A stretch of DNA of 64,000 nt from Dryococelus australis (lineage: Eukaryota; Arthropoda; Insecta; Phasmatodea; Phasmatidae): contig CM057000.1 in assembly GCA_029891345.1 (NCBI GenBank), positions 122,559,838-122,623,837 of the forward strand, written 5' to 3'. The translations under genes were made by a program, and so were the position numbers. Positions 1-11,152 of this stretch are shown here, piece by piece. The notes beneath the pieces were generated by a model. The model was not told the DNA's origin, did not search any database, and was given only the letters and a program-made list of their open reading frames with translations. Each line of letters opens with the position of its first letter. The stretch's first letter is position 1.

Positions 1-74
1 AGGTTTATTAAATTTACATAAACTTGTTATAGGTTTTCTGTATACTATGTTTATTTGTTTTATTATTTTCTGTT

Positions 75-1115
75 AACAAGATATATTGGTTTACTGGAGT
101 TCGGACTCTAGATAACCCGACATACAATTGGCTATGAGAAAAAACATCCCTTGCTCAAATGTAGTCCCACAAATTTGAAAGTTTGTCCCTGGGACTTGTT
201 TATTGTGAGAGCAAATGATACCTTCACTGGAAACTTGAAAGGAAGAGGCAGATCTGTTATGATCATAGGGATATGTAGAATATGCGGTAACTGTGCGGCA
301 GCAGGCCCAGTTAATATTATTGCTTCGATGATATTGTTCCACAAATCTTTTATCAATAGTCTTGTGCCATTACACATATTAGGTGGCTTTAGGTTGCGTA
401 GTAGTATTATTGGGATACCAATCTTTAATTTGACGTCGTGTGGTTTAATTTGAGGTCGTGTGGTAGCATGACAGAAGGATTTAATGAATTTAACAATTCT
501 TGAGGGTAGCACTCGCTGTCCTCAATGTCGGTGACAATATCAATGGATTTATAATGTTTAACTTAGCCAGGAGTTCTTGTAACATTATTGTATTTATTTC
601 ATTAACTGTATAATTTCTGGAAGCTACTATTGTCCTTGAACAGAGGCAATGATAGTCTCTTTGCAATAAATTTGCTAGATCGGTATATATTGCCTCTATA
701 ATATGTTCTAATTTATGGACTTTGCGACCCAATACAGCATCAAGTTTGGTTTCAGTGCTTAGACCATCTGCGCTTGGAAATGGGAATTTTCTTTCTCCAA
801 GTTTTAGCAATTGTTGTGGAAAACCGTTATAATTGTTTTCACCCCAAATGGGCTCTCATGTTAGTGCGCAAATCAAGTGTTTGAACTGATCCCCATAATG
901 GAGATGATTTTAGACATGCTTTTAGAATGTCTGCACATGTTCCTTTTGTTATGACGGGAAGTGTTTGGCGAAAACCACCAGCACAAATAAAAGTGACACC
1001 ACCCATGAGTATATTTGAGTTCCTGAGACCTTGGAGCGTCCAGTTTACTGCTTCAGCATGAGCTCTATGGCTCGTGGTACTTTCGTCCCACTTAATTAAT
1101 CATGCCTCTTGTAAC
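75..1115 (-). pseudogene. Helitron PIF1-like helicase, C-terminal part, decayed
   Basis: This is the C-terminal third of a PIF1/RecD-type DNA helicase of the kind carried by Helitron rolling-circle transposons, which would unwind DNA during transposition. Read from right to left, it shows WDE-containing Walker B-like sequence near 1100, then GDFRQTLPVI-like sequence (seen here as GGFRQTLPVI) near 960. Next come a segment ending in TVNEIN (490-810), LLRNL/CNGTRL and the TINKSQGQTF motif (132-512), and finally QLYVGLSRVRT near 85-125. The segments lie in different frames with stops between them, so at least three frameshifts are needed. No Rep/HUH endonuclease domain is visible. The family call is firm; the copy is dead. 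Confidence 0.9.
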
Positions 1116-1770
1116 AGTTTGCCAAGATGTCAATTTTTAGGTATTGGAACATATTGAATTTTGTTCCAAAGATACTGTTAGTGGTAACTATCATATTAAA
1201 ATGGCTATTTAACTAAACCAACATTGGTATTTTCTATGGCAAACAATCAAATAAATATTAAAATAATTCATTTGTATTCTAGATACAAATTTCAAAATTA
1301 TTTGTAAATTAAATTACATATATCAGTTAGCATTAAAAATATATATCCAATTATTATTTAGTATGTCTTGATAACACTTAATTGTTAAACTAATGCTCAA
1401 ACAAACAGCAGAAGTTCACTTGTTTACGAAATAAACTCTAAATAATCACAAAATCGTTACTGAAACCATTCACTGGGAATTCGTTTATTATTTTGAAAAC
1501 ATTTTTTTATTACGAACTTTCAAATTTACATCTAAAATTTAGTGTAAAAAACAACCATTCTTGCTAAACCAATACAGATATATAGAAAAAATATAATTTA
1601 GCAGCTAATTAAATTCTCTACAAAAATTTTAAAGTAAGAAAATTATTTTAAACATTATTTTTAATGCATTGATTTGAATTTTTCTTTCGTAAATCTACAA
1701 TTTCGAGTATGAATATACATACAAAAATAGTAATTTAATGGTTTTATGTTTATTTTAATTTTTTTTGTAT
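1116..1770. other. AT-rich stretch, no gene seen
   Basis: Very AT-rich sequence between the helicase remnant and a possible Helitron terminus. I see no open frame, TIR or conserved motif. It may be decayed Helitron interior. Confidence 0.5.
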
Positions 1771-1774
1771 TTAA

Positions 1775-1945
1775 AATTTTCCCTGGTGTCACAACATCAT
1801 GGTATATAGCCTATGTTCATCCAGAAGGCCCAGGCTAATTACCAGTGAAAGAATATTTTTAATTTGATAGGTAGTTCCAGAGATCACCTCTAACAAACTC
1901 ACAAACTTTGCCTCTTTATTATATTAGTGTATATTATATTTCATC
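1775..1945 (-). mobile_element. Possible Helitron 5' terminal segment
   Basis: The minus strand begins with sequence like tatactaatataataaag, followed by text about elements that 'should be' fused to a long-dispersed insect repeat: an aaagtttgtgagtttgtt run and tctctggaactac. I associate this layout with termini of dispersed Helitron-like repeats in insects, and its orientation agrees with the helicase remnant to its left. The link is from memory of the repeat style and not from a comparison, so it is tentative. A related-looking segment in the opposite direction is at 43664-43909. Confidence 0.4.
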
Positions 1946-2967
1946 TACACAAGCCGAGCAACCCTGAACACAGGGGTCTTTTAAAAGGGGTGATGCCATG
2001 CCTTTCCAATATCACTTAAGGAGCATGGCCTATAAAACCACTATGCATTGACAAAATTGATAACTTGGCAAATGGTTTTAAATAATATTTCACAAAATGC
2101 TCCACGCCATATAGACTTAATGTCCGAGCGTTTAAAAAATTACCTTTAAGTGAACACTAAATGTTGCAAGTACTCATCAATGAAAGTTCAGTTTGGTTAC
2201 ATTACTTTGATAGTAAATCTGCACACCTTGCCCCCAGATAGCACTGATAAAATGGGCAGCTTACAGACAACACTTTCTCTTAAAATCTTATATTGAGCAC
2301 CCACGATCTTACCATTTAACGGCTCGCTGACTAGATTGCTTTATTGATTTAAAAACATCACAGTTAAACATTTGCTTTATTTTGAGGAAAGGCGAAAGCT
2401 CAATAACGCCACGGGGAAGTGTGGCCAAGTGAGGCCCGTCGCAGTCTTCCTTGTTGATTTTAAAAACCTTAGATTTAAAAACATCAAAAATCATTCCAAT
2501 GGCAGACGATTCTTAAGGAACCCATCAAGGCTGCCAGCCTTAAAAACCTGGACGGTACCATTAAAAATATCTAACGCCCGTATCGAGGGCAGATAGAAAA
2601 CTACCAAAAAACTGGGCCGGCCAAATGGGACAGCAGACTGCAAGCATACACCGCAGAAAAAAACACAACAATTCGGTTAAGTTAATTCTAAACAGACAAT
2701 TTTTAACGTGCATCTATAATGAATTTAGAAAACCTCTACTGCTGCATATACGCTACACCTAGCATAAATACTGTTTACAACCCCAATAAAAAAAAAATTC
2801 AAGAAACTCTACAGCCCAAAACCTTTTTAAAACAGCCACCCACGACTCACCGTATTTTTGTTGCCATCTCAACCAGCAATTTAACTGGGTACGATAGCAG
2901 TCGACCTCATCGACAATTTCCATTGAGTGTGTTGTGCTCAAGTAAATCAATTAAGTTCTGCATTGCC
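1946..2967. other. No gene recognised
   Basis: Contains short open frames (2372-2596 plus, 2719-3039 plus) without recognisable domains. The phrase gatttaaaaacatca occurs twice, at about 2346 and 2472. I see no transposon ends here. Confidence 0.5.
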
Positions 2968-2975
2968 CATGACAA

Positions 2976-3997
2976 CAGTGGCGTAGCAAGGGTGTCAGCC
3001 GCCCGGGGCGGAAGAAAATTTTGCCGCCCTCTTATTTAGGTATTTCCATTTAAAAGACTATATTATACAGTAATTCTAAAGAACTTTTCGGCAAGAACAG
3101 TCATCATTATTGTGTATTGTACAGGTTACAAATAAAAAAGTCATATATATATGTATGTTTTACAATATAATAATCACATTTATTACAAAAATTCTTACAC
3201 GTATGCCACTTACATTGATATAACAGGTATAGAACACTTATGATTATACCTTGACGATCGGCAAGATTAAGTTATTAGCGAATTGAATATAAAACGCAAA
3301 TCGACTTCCAATGAGAACTAGAACGATACTGTTAATATTTATATTTTTATTGGAAAATAATATACTTGTTAGAATTAAAAACAAAACTTCTGTCTTTAAC
3401 TAAAACTTTATTCGTCTACTTTTTTTTTAAGAGCAAAGTCTTTTATTGCACTATCAATGTCTATAGCATCACACACCTCTTGCTCAATAAACAAGATAGC
3501 CAGATTGGTTAGCCTTAAAGTACTCATTGTTGATCTTAAATAATTTTTGATCAATTTCAATTTTGAAAAACTTCTCTCACAGCTGGCATTGCTTATGGCA
3601 ATTGTGAAGAATATTCGGAGCATTATCATAATATTGGGCAGGGTATCTTCCAGCTTGGATTTCACAATAAATTTTAATAATTCAAGTGAGTCCGCATTTA
3701 TTTATTTATTTTCGTTGCCTGTGGCAGCAATGAAAGTCCGCAGTCGAAGTCGTTCCAGCTTGAAGTCCTGTTCGTCAATTTCGGCAGATGCGTAGTCTAG
3801 ATTACATTTAGTGTCGTCCGAATCTAGTAATATAGATAAGCAAACTTATCCGCCAAATTCTGTAGCTGCTGAAAACGCTCACGAATTTCTACAATGAGTC
3901 TATCTAACAAAGAAAACAGCTTCCGTCTCAACTCATTTTCAAGATATTATTATTATTTATTGTGAAATTTTGCCGCCCCCACTACGCTACGCCACTG
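2976..3997 (-). mobile_element. hAT-family DNA transposon, internally deleted
   Basis: The element starts with cagtggcgtagc and ends with gctacgccactg, giving 12-bp TIRs. It is flanked by a perfect 8-bp target-site duplication, catgacaa, at 2968-2975 and 3998-4005. Eight-base duplications and CAG-starting TIRs are standard for hAT elements. At 1,022 bp it is too short to encode a full transposase and keeps only the C-terminal domain. The TIR-proximal sequence on both sides includes a gccgcc motif. The clean duplication shows a single insertion event. Confidence 0.95.
3408..3665 (-). pseudogene. hAT transposase C-terminal dimerisation domain
   Basis: An 85-residue frame holds the conserved hAT dimerisation block: NASCERSFSKLKLIKNYLRS followed by the short NLAILFIE helix. 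In intact transposases this domain ends a protein of 500-700 residues; the RNase H-like catalytic core is absent here. Upstream on the minus strand (3666-3960) a few related stretches persist with stops. It lies wholly inside the 2976-3997 element and reads from its right end towards its left end. Confidence 0.92.
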
Positions 3998-4005
3998 CAT
4001 GACAA

Positions 4006-4540
4006 GCAATAGGCAGCCTGCCAGACATTTTTGCTGCCGGGATAATAGAACAAGGAGTGGCCGTGCAGTGACTTATACAAACTTTATTACAATTTAAAAA
4101 AAGTGACGTATTAAAGAAGGGGAAAAGAGTAGGGAGATAGGAAGGAGAAAAAAGAGGGATGCTGGATTCCATAGAGGTCGGTGTAGAAGCGCAGCAGTCT
4201 GAGTGCCCATTATGTAAACTAATACGATGGTAGGGCGCCACCATCCCATCACAGGGATAAGGGAGATGAGAGTCTAGGATTTATGAAGTAGTCCTTAATT
4301 CGAGATTTGTCGAGGTTAATTATAATTTAATCGCATAACAAGTAATTGCATGTAATGAGTAATCGCATAATTAGTAATTGCATCATGAATGATTAAAGAG
4401 AGTAATTACACACACTAAGTACATCTACCAAAAGAAATGACATGTAATTACACAGGAAGTCCACATTCTACCCACAGCCACTGCTCACTTGCAACTGGGC
4501 TGTGATTTGCTAATATGTTTATGATATACGTTCACCATGT
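4006..4540. repeat. Unassigned sequence with short AGTAATTGCAT-type tandem repeats
   Basis: At about 4326-4385 the motif agtaattgcat / gtaatcgcat recurs four or five times with slight variation. No gene is seen in the rest of the interval. Confidence 0.5.
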
Positions 4541-4890
4541 TGTAATACCGAGTGCACTGCAGATCATGCGGGCAGACAACAGTCCTTCCCAACCCCTCTC
4601 GGTCTATCTTCAACTCTCTAAACATGATGATGGCTCCACGCACAGTCTTCTACGCACTTATCCGGTATTCGTGAGACCATGTTTGGCGGTGGTGCGTTCG
4701 CCGACAAAGAGGTAGATCTCTCCATCACACCTCCATTGTCAGTCTCTCTCCATCTTCCATACAGAGAACATTTCTCCACGCTCCCGATCTTGACAGGTGT
4801 TCGCGAGACTGGTTTGGCGAGGGGATCACACATCGACAGAGGCTACACCAACCTACAACACCTGTCTCCGCATATAGTTTCGTGAACATT
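4541..4890. other. GC-richer unassigned block with internal partial duplication
   Basis: Less AT-rich than its surroundings, with overlapping short open frames on both strands (4618-4833 minus, 4679-4885 plus). Two stretches resemble each other: a gtattcgtgagaccatgtttggcg-like stretch near 4664 and a gtgttcgcgagactggtttggcg-like stretch near 4796. I cannot assign a function. Confidence 0.4.
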
Positions 4891-5403
4891 ATCACAACTA
4901 ATATTCGTTACACAGATTTAATTGGAGTACATCAATATAAAAATATAAAAAATCCTTTTAAGAATTTTTTTTCTAAGTTGCTTCATTTTATCATTTAAAA
5001 TAAATTGAATTCCTTACTTAAAATGAACTATTCGCTTCACTAAACATGGTTTCCCGAAATGTTTAAGTTACGAAAACCAAATACCGATATTGTTCTATGT
5101 CAAAAGTAAATATTCTTTGTTGTCGTAATATTTCTCCTCCTTATAACAAACAGGAACTCATTTCCGAAAACAAAATTCCGTAACCAGAGAATTTTTTGTG
5201 GAGGGTCGCTCTTTTTAGGTGTATAACTATTTGCATTGTGACAATACAAATATTCCGCATATCATGTTCATATGCCGATACGTAAACTAATACATATTAA
5301 TCCATTATTGCTTAGTTTGCCTTCTATCCCCAAAATTCAGGATACAAACATCGAGTTTAAGAGATGTGATTTTTATTTAATATAATGTAAATAACAACTC
5401 AAC
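4891..5403. other. No gene seen
   Basis: AT-rich sequence without recognisable frames or repeats. Confidence 0.5.
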
Positions 5404-5700
5404 TCAGAACCACACCGAGGTTGTGATGGAATACTTTAACCAGAAGAACATGAGCTTATCTCTAGTGGAGCTTCCTTCTCGTAGAGCGAATGGGTTGGCA
5501 TTTCTCCTGCCATGGCCGCAGTGTAGAGAAAACTCTCCAGTCAACAGGGCGACGCGAGAGCGAGCAGGCTGCTCCACGAATAATTGGCGAAGGGTTTCGA
5601 GCGGACGAGAGTAGTTCCAGCGACCACCACCGGGGGGCGCGGAAAACGTACCGGCTCGAGGAACAAGAGGCATAAGACTTTGGCTTCATCTTCAACGAAA
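5404..5700. other. CpG-containing GC-rich block
   Basis: About 300 bases with many CpG dinucleotides in otherwise AT-rich DNA. Frames are open on both strands (89 residues on minus, 63 on plus), which is expected of GC-rich sequence by chance. A good start context, cggccATGG, lies on the minus strand near 5511-5516. It could be a promoter/first-exon region or an old GC-rich repeat. Confidence 0.35.
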
Positions 5701-5816
5701 CTGAAGACAGGCTGAAGACAGTACCCCGTCTTCAGCTGCCAAGGTCTTAAGATGATTTTTTTATTCGAAGTGGTAAAATAGCGATTGTCAGGTCAAGGAT
5801 AAGGTCTCATGATGGT

Positions 5817-5933
5817 GTCGATGTCCTCACATGTTCCATTGTTGCACAGCTCCTCCTCGCTCACTGGTAGTGGCAGCGGTGGCTGTTGTCGATGTCCTCA
5901 CATGTTCCATTGTTGAACAGCTCTCCCTCGCTC
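5817..5933 (-). pseudogene. Two tandem EGF-like motif fragments
   Basis: Two 46-base units, 5817-5862 and 5888-5933, are nearly identical and spaced 71 bases apart. Read on the minus strand, one encodes ELCNNGTCEDID and the other ELFNNGTCEDID. This is the middle of an EGF module (Cys-x-Asn-Gly-x-Cys), and one copy has lost a cysteine to Phe. They sit just downstream of the better EGF exon at 6067-6171 on the same strand. They look like decayed or duplicated exon pieces; no splice sites are convincing. Confidence 0.5.
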
Positions 5934-6066
5934 ATGCGAGGGGTAAATCACGTCGTCGGAAGGAGCATTCAGCAGATGAGAGGCGTGTCACAATGAACAG
6001 GTTGATTCATTATTTCATTCCCTTGGGAACTCAAGAAGGACAGAGACATTCGAGAGGGACGTGTAC

Positions 6067-6171
6067 CTGGGGACAAGAGCAGCTGGAGTTGTTGATGAGG
6101 TCGTGGCAGGTGCCGTCATTCTGACATGGGTTCGGCTGACAGTGATCAACATTGAGCTCGCAGTTCTGTCC
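6067..6171 (-). CDS. Putative exon encoding an EGF-like module
   Basis: The minus strand encodes 35 residues beginning GQNCELNVDHCQPNPCQNDG and continuing through GTCHDL to SCSCPQ. The spacing fits an EGF-like, possibly calcium-binding, module of the kind repeated in Notch, Crumbs and similar receptors. A donor-like CAG|gtacac follows the last codon and an acceptor-like cccag|GGA precedes the first, giving a phase-0 exon of exactly 105 bases. The final cysteine of the module would lie in the next exon. The polypyrimidine tract is weak. It could be a true exon of a large extracellular protein or a relic; I do not assign a gene. Confidence 0.6.
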
Positions 6172-6639
6172 CTGGGATCCCTTGGTGCAGTGGGTGATAG
6201 TGCTGGTTGGCAATTAATTGAATTCGTCTCGTAATGGAAAGTGCGCGACCTCGACTATCCTGGAGCCCTGACAAACACACACATATATATATATATGCTA
6301 GTGTTCTGTGCATTCCTTTCGACTTGCCTGCACTGCCAGTCGACCACCTGGGCTACCTTATGGATCATGCAACGACAGTCGGGTCGGTCGTTGCTAGTAT
6401 CACGAGTGATGGTTGAATGTGATGATGATTTTGGTTTGTAATGAGGTAATTCTATTGTGCTGATTTGATCTTGTCTAGCGCCGTTTAAAATACACAGCAC
6501 ACTGCACTTGTGCTGGTTGGTAAGTATGTATAACTATTTTCCTTCACATTGTGTTAGCAATGGTGTGTAGCAGTGTGGCCCATATAGTTCCCGGCCTGTC
6601 GACTGCATCTTCAGCTTAGGTGGTAGGAAATAACCTCGC

Positions 6640-7175
6640 TGCCTCGCAAAGTCTGGTGGGTGCGTAGGTCTGTGCGAGTAAGTATTCTCCAACATCGTTA
6701 GCATAGGCGAGTCTCGACGGAGATCACCTCGCGATGACAAGTCTCGTACGTGTGTAGGCCAATGCAGGTATTTACTTCCTGTAACCATGCCATGTATGTT
6801 GAGTGCGTATGCCGATACACATACGTACACTATTTCATCTTCTCCTCACACATCAAATGCAATGGTGGTTGTGTGGTCAATGCATCAGGCTGGTAACCCA
6901 AGGGAAGCCGGAACGATCCCCTACACTTCCTGCATTTTTTGGCGAGTGCGTAGGCCGATGCGAGTATTTATTCTTCTCCTGACATACAGTGTCTGTCGAG
7001 GATGCCATTGGCTTAGGTCGTCTCCTTTCGTTGTCTGAGATGATACCTACATTAAGAATCAGGTAATTGTATCTTAAACGATTTAAATCCTGGCAGGCAA
7101 CAACTGTCGAGGATATCATTGGGCTTAGGCGATGATATGTTTGGTGAGTATGTAGGGTCATGCTAGTATTTTGTC
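6640..7175. repeat. Degenerate dispersed-unit array (GTGCGTAGGCCGATGCGAG motif)
   Basis: A motif close to gtgcgtaggccgatgcgag followed by tatttattctt recurs about five times, near 6659, 6750, 6800, 6944 and 7146, at irregular spacing of 50-200 bases. Secondary shared phrases, such as gtcgaggat-catt-ggcttagg near 6995 and 7107, suggest an old tandem array of longer units. No coding role is apparent. Confidence 0.6.
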
Positions 7176-7854
7176 TTCTATGCCAGTTGTATTGGCAGAG
7201 CTATAATTCTTTTGGTTACTATTGATTTAATAAGTTCTTCATTATTTCCTTCTTCGCCAAAAATGATTGTTTTAGTTAAAACACGCTCCAGTTATACTTA
7301 TTTGATTAGTTTATTCTATTCAAAATGTAAAACATTGAGAATCTACTTAAATTATTTTTCTGTTCCCCTGGTCTTGTTAACTTGAAGAGGAAAATAATTT
7401 GATGGAAATTTAAATAATTTTACTATGTAATATATATGTATATATATTATTATATATAATTAAATTTTAATTAATAATTTAATGAGTATTTATTATTTGC
7501 AAGATTCAAATATAATATAAAGTAACCTAATGAAATAATTGTTAGTTATCTCTGTTTTATACATCTTTCTAAATATTTTATTACGTATCGATTAGTCACA
7601 CTAGCCTGGAGTTCTGAGGACGATCAATTTCATATTTATTCCTGCTCGCGAGGTTATTGCCTCCTTGTCGAACTAAACCATACAGCATGTAGTTCTACGA
7701 ATTTTTATCTACTTGTGATCTCTATTATTTCCATGTAATTGGTAATTTCACCCACCGATAAGGGTGAGTTGAACTGTTAGTGATTTTTTTGCCGTCTCGT
7801 GTTATTTTTATGTGTACTGAGCCACATTATTTTTCTCTTTGATATATCTTGTAG
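7176..7854. other. No gene seen
   Basis: AT-rich, including a palindromic tatatatgtatatatattattatatataa stretch near 7430-7460. Its right end provides the polypyrimidine tract for the possible exon that follows. Confidence 0.45.
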
Positions 7855-7990
7855 CGGTGCACGTGTTGGAGATTCGTTCTACGATGCAGTAGATCGTGGC
7901 CAACATCCCTCATGGGATGATTTCTTCTCAGACTTTGTTGGTTTCTTCGTGAGTGCTGCTTCTTTGCCTACGCAGCAGGCGAAATTTTGA
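7855..7990 (+). CDS. Possible terminal exon, unknown product
   Basis: A pyrimidine-rich tract, tttttctctttgatatatcttgtag, precedes a frame of about 45 codons. The frame runs through GARVGDSFYDAVDRG and WDDFFSDFVGFF to a TGA stop at 7988-7990. The next 100 bases include an AATAAA at about 8091. The layout resembles a last exon with 3' UTR. I recognise no domain, and an open frame this short can arise by chance, so confidence is low. Confidence 0.3.
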
Positions 7991-8754
7991 TTCTCTCCAG
8001 CACCAAGTAAAATCTAACAATTTTGTTCGCATGCCACGTGCTCCGAGCTTACAGCTCTCATTAACATGAACTGTTCATATACTGGTTGAAATAAACTTTT
8101 CTTAACATTGGCAATTAATTAACATGATTGTGTTTTTTTGGGACGATAAAACATGTAACCTACAAATTTAAGAAATGTTTATGTGCCCTTATGGCTTATA
8201 CTTGCAAATGGGCACCCGAAGGTGATTTCACAGGCTGCCTTGCTGAAAATAACATGTTTTGTTTTAAAGTAACTTAATTCGAAATGAGAAAACAACCAAC
8301 CGCTGTATTTTTTCATACTTTTGATTCAAAAAGTGTGAAGTAACCACGAATAGAATATACAACTAATATTTTAAAACATGCACTTATCATTAGGCGAAGC
8401 GACACGCTCTTTCGAGTAGTAGAGAGCATTCGCTATAAGAAATAGTTATGTTAAGAGTCATCTCATCTTCTACATGTCATTTCCTTTAAAAATTCACTTT
8501 AAAATCGCGGTATATTGTAATCGTTTGTTGCACTCATTTATTTTTCATAACTGTTATGAATGCAAGAAAATTTCCAATTCGATACAGGAAAGATGGCAAA
8601 TGCGCAGCTTGCATGCGCATTCTATCACATATTCGGACTATGTTCAATGAACTCCCGAGTGCCGTCTGTGGGCCATAGTGAATAGTGAAAGGTGTTATGG
8701 ACAAACAAGAATGTGTATCGTAAGCAGAGAGTAGAGAGTGCAGTAGGTACTCAC
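7991..8754. other. No gene; contains a repeat shared with 19.36-19.42 kb
   Basis: Around 8320-8356 the phrase aaaaagtgtgaagtaaccacgaata occurs; a close match is at 19374-19397. This marks a dispersed repeat. Nothing else is recognised. Confidence 0.4.
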
Positions 8755-8872
8755 GGAGAGACCCCTCACTGCTGGAGGCGTCGGCATGCTGTGCATCGTG
8801 GTACGATGACCCGAACAAGCTGTGCCAGCTGGCAGTAGGGGACGGTGGTGTGTTAGGCTCAACCAACACCGC
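8755..8872 (-). CDS. Putative internal exon, Ser-rich product
   Basis: On the minus strand a GC-rich 118-base segment is bracketed by a strong acceptor (gtgttgcag|GCGGTG) and a consensus donor (CTCC|gtgagtacc). The frame is open throughout and encodes AVLVEPNTPPSPTASWHSLF, then GSSYHDAQHADASSSEGSL, entering in phase 0 and leaving after one base of the next codon. Proline and serine enrichment suggests a disordered segment. I do not recognise the protein. It lies on the same strand as the EGF exon 2.6 kb downstream, so both could belong to one gene, but nothing here proves this. Confidence 0.55.
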
Positions 8873-8879
8873 CTGCAAC

Positions 8880-9655
8880 ACACCACATCTCGTAGTCTTC
8901 ATCTGCACTCACCTGAACATACATAACTCTGAATGCAGCCTTGTGCAAGGTGCAGTTTATATCTCTCTCAAAGTTTCCGTACTTTATGGTTAACAAAGCT
9001 GATCAATAATACATAACCAAATTTACTAAACAATAAATATAGTATCTTGGTATGTTTATTTGAGTTACGAGTTTCCTTTCTTTATTTTTAATTTCGTGGT
9101 ATGACTTGTGGAATTTTTAGAAATAACAGTTATATTGGATATACATTAAAAATATTAATCTTTTTGAGCTAGAAAATCAAATAATACTAAAATTAAAATA
9201 CGATTTATTACATTAATATAGAAATATTTTGGAAATGGGTTACACAAAATATATTGTTGCCCTTCATGTTTACAATATTAATGTCCAATCTGCTTAGTAA
9301 ATTTGTTCAACTCTCATCAATACAATATTAATTATATTCTTAAGATATAGATTGTAATAAAGACCCCTGCCCACCTTAAAACAATAGCTAACATCGGAGT
9401 GACTTACAATGGGCGATCTAGAGACTCACTACGGTAGGGACTACTTGCGGGTGGGACACTGTACTTAACGATCAAACCACGTGCTTACCAGTACGCACTA
9501 AGTTTTAACACTACGTATAAATTTCAATACCAAGTGGATAATACATGAAAATACATTTTAATTAATGTATTAATACTGCGCTATTAACACTGTAATTGTT
9601 TCAATTTATAATACTTTATCCAGTGTAAATTAAAATTACATAGGGGCTTAAGCCC
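8880..9655. other. No gene seen
   Basis: AT-rich intergenic or intronic sequence. No repeat ends recognised. Confidence 0.5.
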
Positions 9656-9674
9656 CTTTAGCCCCCCCCCCCCC
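9656..9674 (+). repeat. Poly-C tract at the end of an unassigned repeat
   Basis: Thirteen cytosines (9662-9674) follow ggcttaagcccctttag. This is one of about ten such G/C homopolymers in the window. Confidence 0.8.
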
Positions 9675-9759
9675 TTGGATCCGCCAGTAGTGGCTTACAC
9701 AGTAAACTTACAGAGTAAAATTCAAGAGAGAAAATAATGTTAGTGCAGCTTTAAGGGTG

Positions 9760-10160
9760 GGAACATAGGGGAGGCAGTGTAGAACACGGCTCCCCGAACG
9801 CTCGCTGCTGAAGGTACGGAAACCACGTTGACACTTCTGGCACCATACATACCACACTGACAACGTTGCTCTCTACTACCGCGCTGTTAAATATCGCGCT
9901 GTGTGACGTACGTATTTCCGACACGCGGCGAGGCTCTCGCGCAAACAGTCTCGGCCGCTGTCGCTACTCAGCAGAACAACCTCCACCCCTCTTCGAGCAG
10001 AGGCAATGGAGTCTCCCGACCCGCTGTGGCGTTTTGATCTTCTGCGCGCTATTTTCTCATTTGGGTTTTACGCTAGCAGTTTGTCTTGGAATAATGTCCT
10101 CATTCGTACCTTACACAACTACCGAGGAATGGATTTTAAAATCAATTTAGGGGTGTATTT
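9760..10160. other. CpG-containing block, no gene assigned
   Basis: Roughly 9780-10040 is GC-richer and CpG-bearing, with an open frame on plus (9866-10150) that has no recognisable domain. It may be a promoter-proximal region or an old repeat. Confidence 0.3.
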
Positions 10161-10204
10161 TAGTGACACTTCCATGGAGAACTGTAGTGTGATATGTGGC
10201 TATA

Positions 10205-10621
10205 GACTGTTAACGGTAAAATGAGAACATTAAAAAACCCTGCTTAAAATCTACTTGTACGCACGTTATGTATTCTTCCGAATTACGTAAAATTTACATT
10301 GCCATGAGCCTCGTCACTTTATTCATACGTCGGTCAAGTGAAACTGTTGAAATTATTTGAAAAGTAAATATTGTACAAATCTGCTCATTTTTACACTTCG
10401 ATGCAGTAAAAAAATACAGAGAGTGACAGAAATAATTTACCTTATAAAAAATGGTTACTTAACACTTCCGACGTTAATATATGGAACTACTTTCCCCTCC
10501 ATCGTTACCAACTTTACTGGACACATGTCACTCCTTGCGCCCGTTAAATATATATGAAGCTATGGGGCAGTGGATTTTTCTAAGGTTGATTTCAAAAGTA
10601 CTCACCTTATAGTGAACAGCC
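10205..10621 (+). mobile_element. MITE, family A (GGCTGTTCACGGTAAAGTGAG termini)
   Basis: The left end gactgttaacggtaaaatgag and the reverse complement of the right end, ggctgttcactataaggtgag, form imperfect TIRs. The left flank is TA and the right flank has decayed to TT, consistent with a TA target as used by Tc1/mariner-type elements. The interior (417 bp) is non-coding. Partial copies of the same interior are at 27287-27630 (opposite strand) and 42086-42340. Confidence 0.8.
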
Positions 10622-11150
10622 TTTAAGAACCAGAACGAGGTTTTGAAAAGCGTGTAGTTGAGGTCGGCGAAGTGGCACGCACGTGACTCACTTCATCGCA
10701 GGCGACAACGAAAATTTGACGAAAAATCAAAACAATTTCGAAAAAAATAAAAAAAGTAAAATATTAAAATTTGACATAATCGTACATTATAGTTAGACCG
10801 ATTAAGTTGCCGTCGCTAATTAGACTTCTTTCACCTAGGATCCACCAATTCATCTACGCAATATGGCATTGAGAATTGTAATTTAAAAGGAACAGAAGCG
10901 GGTTTAATAGTAGCTTGCTTTGGGTCCGCTCTGGATAACACGAAGTTCTCGAAGGTAGGCGAGTAGTTAAAAATGTTTCTTCAAGCTGGTGGCCATATTT
11001 GTTTTATGGCCGCGTAATATGCAAATAAAAAAAATTAAAATTTTCCTCCAATTTAAAAAGTATAATATTTGTTATTGAGAGGCGTAATTAAATGTAATGT
11101 TTTCCAATTTCAATCTTTATTTTTTATTGTTGCGTTGTAAAATTGTCTTC
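10622..11150. other. No gene seen
   Basis: AT-rich, unassigned. Confidence 0.5.
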
Positions 11151-11152
11151 AG

